From Syntrophaceae bacterium (GTDB taxonomy: Bacteria; Desulfobacterota; Syntrophia; Syntrophales; PHBD01): a stretch of DNA of 64,000 bases. A model generated the notes under the pieces. That model saw nothing but the letters and a program-made list of their open reading frames with translations, searched no databases and was not told the origin of the DNA. A program made the translations under genes and the position numbers. Below are positions 62,012-64,000 of the stretch, piece after piece; the first letter of the stretch is position 1; every line of letters starts with the position of its first letter. The stretch is taken from the NCBI GenBank assembly GCA_013177825.1, contig JABLXX010000003.1, positions 248,001 through 312,000 on the forward strand, given 5' to 3'.

Positions 62012-62917
62012 TCAGCCGGCGGTGATCGCCCGGTTTCGTCCTTCGGCTTTTGCCCGGTAAAGGAGTTCATCTACCCGGGTGATGAGGGATTCCGCCGAAT
62101 CGTTCCTGCGTGCCATGGAGGCGCCCATGGAGACGGTAACCAACAGGTTGCAATTCCCAACCCGCAGAAAGGAGGTCTCCACGAGAACACGCAGCTTGTT
62201 GGCGGTAGGTTCCAATTCCCTTTCATCGAGATGCTGAAGGATCAGCAGGAATTCCTCTCCGCCCCACCGGCCTGTCGTATCGGAGGAGCGGATGTTTTCC
62301 TTCAGGGTCCTGGAGACCATTTTGAGCACTTCATCTCCGATCATGTGACCGTGCGTATCGTTGACATTCTTGAAGTGGTCGATGTCCGCGAAGACCAGGG
62401 CGAATGGGAAGCCGTGACGATGCAGATCCTCGAAGCAGGAACGGATTTTCATGTCCAGGAACCGCCGGTTGACCAGTCCCGTCAGAGGATCCAGGAGGGC
62501 CGCTTTTTTAAGGTCCTCGATGTATTGCATGACGGCCATGTCCGACGTGATCTCCCGGAAGATCTCGACGACCCCGACGGGCCTTCCCGTATGGTCCGGA
62601 ATAGGGGAGACATGGACGTTTACAGGAACGCGGTGGCCTTCCCTGTGGTGGAGGAACACATCGGCCTCCCGGCTTTCGGCGTCGGTCAGCGTCTGCAGGA
62701 CGGGGCAGCCGCCTTGGCAGAGCGGCGTTCCGTCCCCATCGACGTGCACCAGGATGTTGTCCCGGCAGCCGGATCCCAGAACATCGGAGGCGAGATACCC
62801 CGTAATCCGTTCCGCACCCCGGTTCCAGTAAGTGATCGTCCGGTTTGTGTCGAGGAAGTAGATTCCGTCGGACATGTTGTCCAGAATCCGCTCGCAAAAG
62901 AAATCGAGGGTCTGCAT
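62012..62917 (-). CDS. PAS-GGDEF diguanylate cyclase
   Basis: A 301-residue cytoplasmic protein. An N-terminal PAS domain (GIYFLDTNRTITYWNRGAERITGY) with a Cys-containing segment (CRDNILVHVDGDGTPLCQGGC) precedes a GGDEF domain with LLDPLTGLVNRRFL, ADIDHFKNVNDTHGH and an intact GGEEF motif. It should make c-di-GMP. The paired Cys residues in the PAS part occur in related sensors and might be redox-active or bind a cofactor, as speculation. It follows the hemerythrin gene after 21 nt. Confidence 0.9.
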   Translation of the reverse strand: MQTLDFFCERILDNMSDGIYFLDTNRTITYWNRGAERITGYLASDVLGSGCRDNILVHVDGDGTPLCQGGCPVLQTLTDAESREADVFLHHREGHRVPVNVHVSPIPDHTGRPVGVVEIFREITSDMAVMQYIEDLKKAALLDPLTGLVNRRFLDMKIRSCFEDLHRHGFPFALVFADIDHFKNVNDTHGHMIGDEVLKMVSRTLKENIRSSDTTGRWGGEEFLLILQHLDERELEPTANKLRVLVETSFLRVGNCNLLVTVSMGASMARRNDSAESLITRVDELLYRAKAEGRNRAITAG

Positions 62918-62938
62918 GGCCGGTCCTTCCTTCCTGGG

Positions 62939-63481
62939 TCAGAGCCGTCCGGCTTCGAAAGCATCCACCGCCCGGTTGTACTTTTCGTGGATCATCTTCC
63001 GGTCGAACTCCCAGAATTCCTCCAGCATGGCCTTTTGCTCGTCCTCGCTGAAATAGGAAAGGATCGGATAGAAGAATCCCTTGTCCTCCTTGGCGATGTG
63101 CTTCGGGTAGAACTCCGTCAGCCACCGGAGGCATTCGACCACCGTGGCCACGGCAGAGGTGTCACCCTTCAGGTATTGTTCCTTGGCCGCCACGAGGCGG
63201 GCTACGGTCTTCCGGCCCTGCCGGTGTTCCTCCATCAGTTCGTCCATGATCCGGGCGTGCTCGGGGGTCAGCTTTTTTTTCTTCATTTCCCGGAACAGGA
63301 TGTCTTCTTCCTTGCCGTGGTGGGTCCGGTCGGCGTAGGTCCGGATGAAGTCCACCGCGACGTCCACCGCCACCGGGTTGACCGTGTTCTCGCGGTTGAT
63401 CCGCTCGATCTCGACCTTTACGGCCCGGATCATCCGTTCGATGAGCCGGTGCTCCCACATCAGGGGTCCGATGGGTTTCAT
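62939..63481 (-). CDS. Hemerythrin-domain protein
   Basis: A 180-residue four-helix hemerythrin HHE-type protein. Likely di-iron ligands are His and Glu residues in MWEHRLIERM, RTHHGKEEDILF, MEEHRQGRK and YPKHIAKEDKGFFYP. Such proteins bind or sense O2 or NO or handle iron. The neighbouring Crp/Fnr-type regulator suggests a nitrosative or oxidative stress link. A ribosome site (GGAAAGGAGGGA) precedes ATG 63481. Confidence 0.88.
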   Translation of the reverse strand: MKPIGPLMWEHRLIERMIRAVKVEIERINRENTVNPVAVDVAVDFIRTYADRTHHGKEEDILFREMKKKKLTPEHARIMDELMEEHRQGRKTVARLVAAKEQYLKGDTSAVATVVECLRWLTEFYPKHIAKEDKGFFYPILSYFSEDEQKAMLEEFWEFDRKMIHEKYNRAVDAFEAGRL

Positions 63482-63509
63482 GGCATTCCCTCCTTTCCGG
63501 ATGGTTGGT

Positions 63510-64000
63510 TCAGGGAAGTTTTTCTCCCTCCGAGGCGATGGCCTCCAGGCTTTCCCGGTCGAGAATCGCGATCCGGGCGCCCTGGGTGCGGATCAGGCCC
63601 CGGCGGCTCATTCGCGCCAGGATTCGTGAGAGGGTCTCCGGGATCGTCCCCAGGAGCGCCGCCAGTTGGGCCTTGGAAAGATCCAGTTCGACGGTATCCT
63701 TTGTTTCTCCACCGCTCCGATAGAGCAGGTAGGCCGCCAGCCTCCCGGGGACCTCTTTCAGGGACAGGTCCTCCACCATGCGGGTGAAGCGACGGAGCCG
63801 GACGGACAGAACCGCCAGCATCCCCAGAGCCAGGGACGCATCCCCGCGGATCAGCCCCACAAAGTCCTCCCGGGGGAAGAACAGGAAGGAGCAGGCCCTT
63901 TCCGCTGCGGCATGGGCCGGATATCCCTGGCCGGTAAACACGGCCACCTCTCCGAAAATTTCGCCGGAGCCGAACAGGTGCAGGATCTGCTCCTTGCCTT
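63510..64000 (-). CDS. Crp/Fnr-family regulator, 5' end missing
   Basis: About 163 C-terminal codons of a Crp/Fnr regulator; the start is beyond the right edge. The cyclic-nucleotide-binding fold shows LHLFGSGEIFGEVAVF, the long dimer helix follows, and the winged helix has LSKAQLAALLGTIPETLSRILARMSRRGLI. The usual N-terminal Cys cluster of Fnr cannot be checked. It is followed by hemerythrin and GGDEF genes with short gaps, probably in the same transcript. Confidence 0.87.
   Translation of the reverse strand, partial: GKEQILHLFGSGEIFGEVAVFTGQGYPAHAAAERACSFLFFPREDFVGLIRGDASLALGMLAVLSVRLRRFTRMVEDLSLKEVPGRLAAYLLYRSGGETKDTVELDLSKAQLAALLGTIPETLSRILARMSRRGLIRTQGARIAILDRESLEAIASEGEKLP

Overview
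The window is 64 kb of GC-rich, gene-dense bacterial chromosome. Gene families, gene order (rpsB-tsf-pyrH-frr followed by uppS-cdsA-dxr-rseP; ispG-proS-relA/spoT; ftsH-folP-acpS) and the abundance of PAS, GGDEF and HD-GYP signalling proteins fit a Desulfobacterota (former Deltaproteobacteria) organism, perhaps Syntrophales-like. The assignment is inferred from gene content only. TTG and GTG starts are common, mostly where genes overlap by 4 nt.

Region 1 (1-41 kb) is housekeeping: recG end, phosphatase, tilS, ftsH, folP, acpS, tsaE, lysC; a repeat-filled gap (7.9-8.4 kb); a ComEA-like HhH protein and a lytic transglycosylase; a split biotin-dependent carboxylase (9.9-13.4 kb); an M23 peptidase, secA and argJ; the translation operon rpsB-tsf-pyrH-frr; the envelope lipid/isoprenoid run uppS-cdsA-dxr-rseP-tsaB-psd-pssA; asd, rsmD, coaD, aspC; a divergent metK read leftward from a leader that looks like a SAM-II-type riboswitch with a terminator and a possible antiterminator; ispG, proS, relA/spoT, an amidase, rph, rdgB and tRNA-Pro.

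Region 2 (41-54 kb) is accessory: a soluble five-PAS hybrid histidine kinase; then a tandemly duplicated cassette in which a CrtI-like flavoprotein is followed each time by a tiny single-span membrane protein (44 and 49 codons); a third small membrane protein; a FadR-type regulator; a CoA-transferase; a methyltransferase; and a MarR regulator with a small multi-span membrane protein and a UbiG-like methyltransferase. A TGGT-N3-ACCA dyad before the first flavoprotein resembles operators of FadR/PdhR-type regulators. The locus may act on a lipid or acyl-CoA substrate, but no substrate can be read from the sequence.

Region 3 (54-64 kb) is leftward-transcribed signalling: a CHASE2-type nucleotide cyclase, FecR-domain protein, OmpA-like lipoprotein and HD-GYP sensor; a 73-residue protein with an internally duplicated ERVWSD motif next to a TetR regulator, with near-identical operator-like sequences in front of both genes; and a Crp/Fnr regulator (cut by the window edge), hemerythrin and PAS-GGDEF gene set.

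The most interesting items are the metK leader RNA together with the unusual MetK, the duplicated flavoprotein/microprotein cassette, the ERVWSD protein with its paired operators, and several families of interspersed inverted repeats (8.0-8.3, 21.6-22.8 and 31.9-32.1 kb, and a hairpin family placed just after stop codons).
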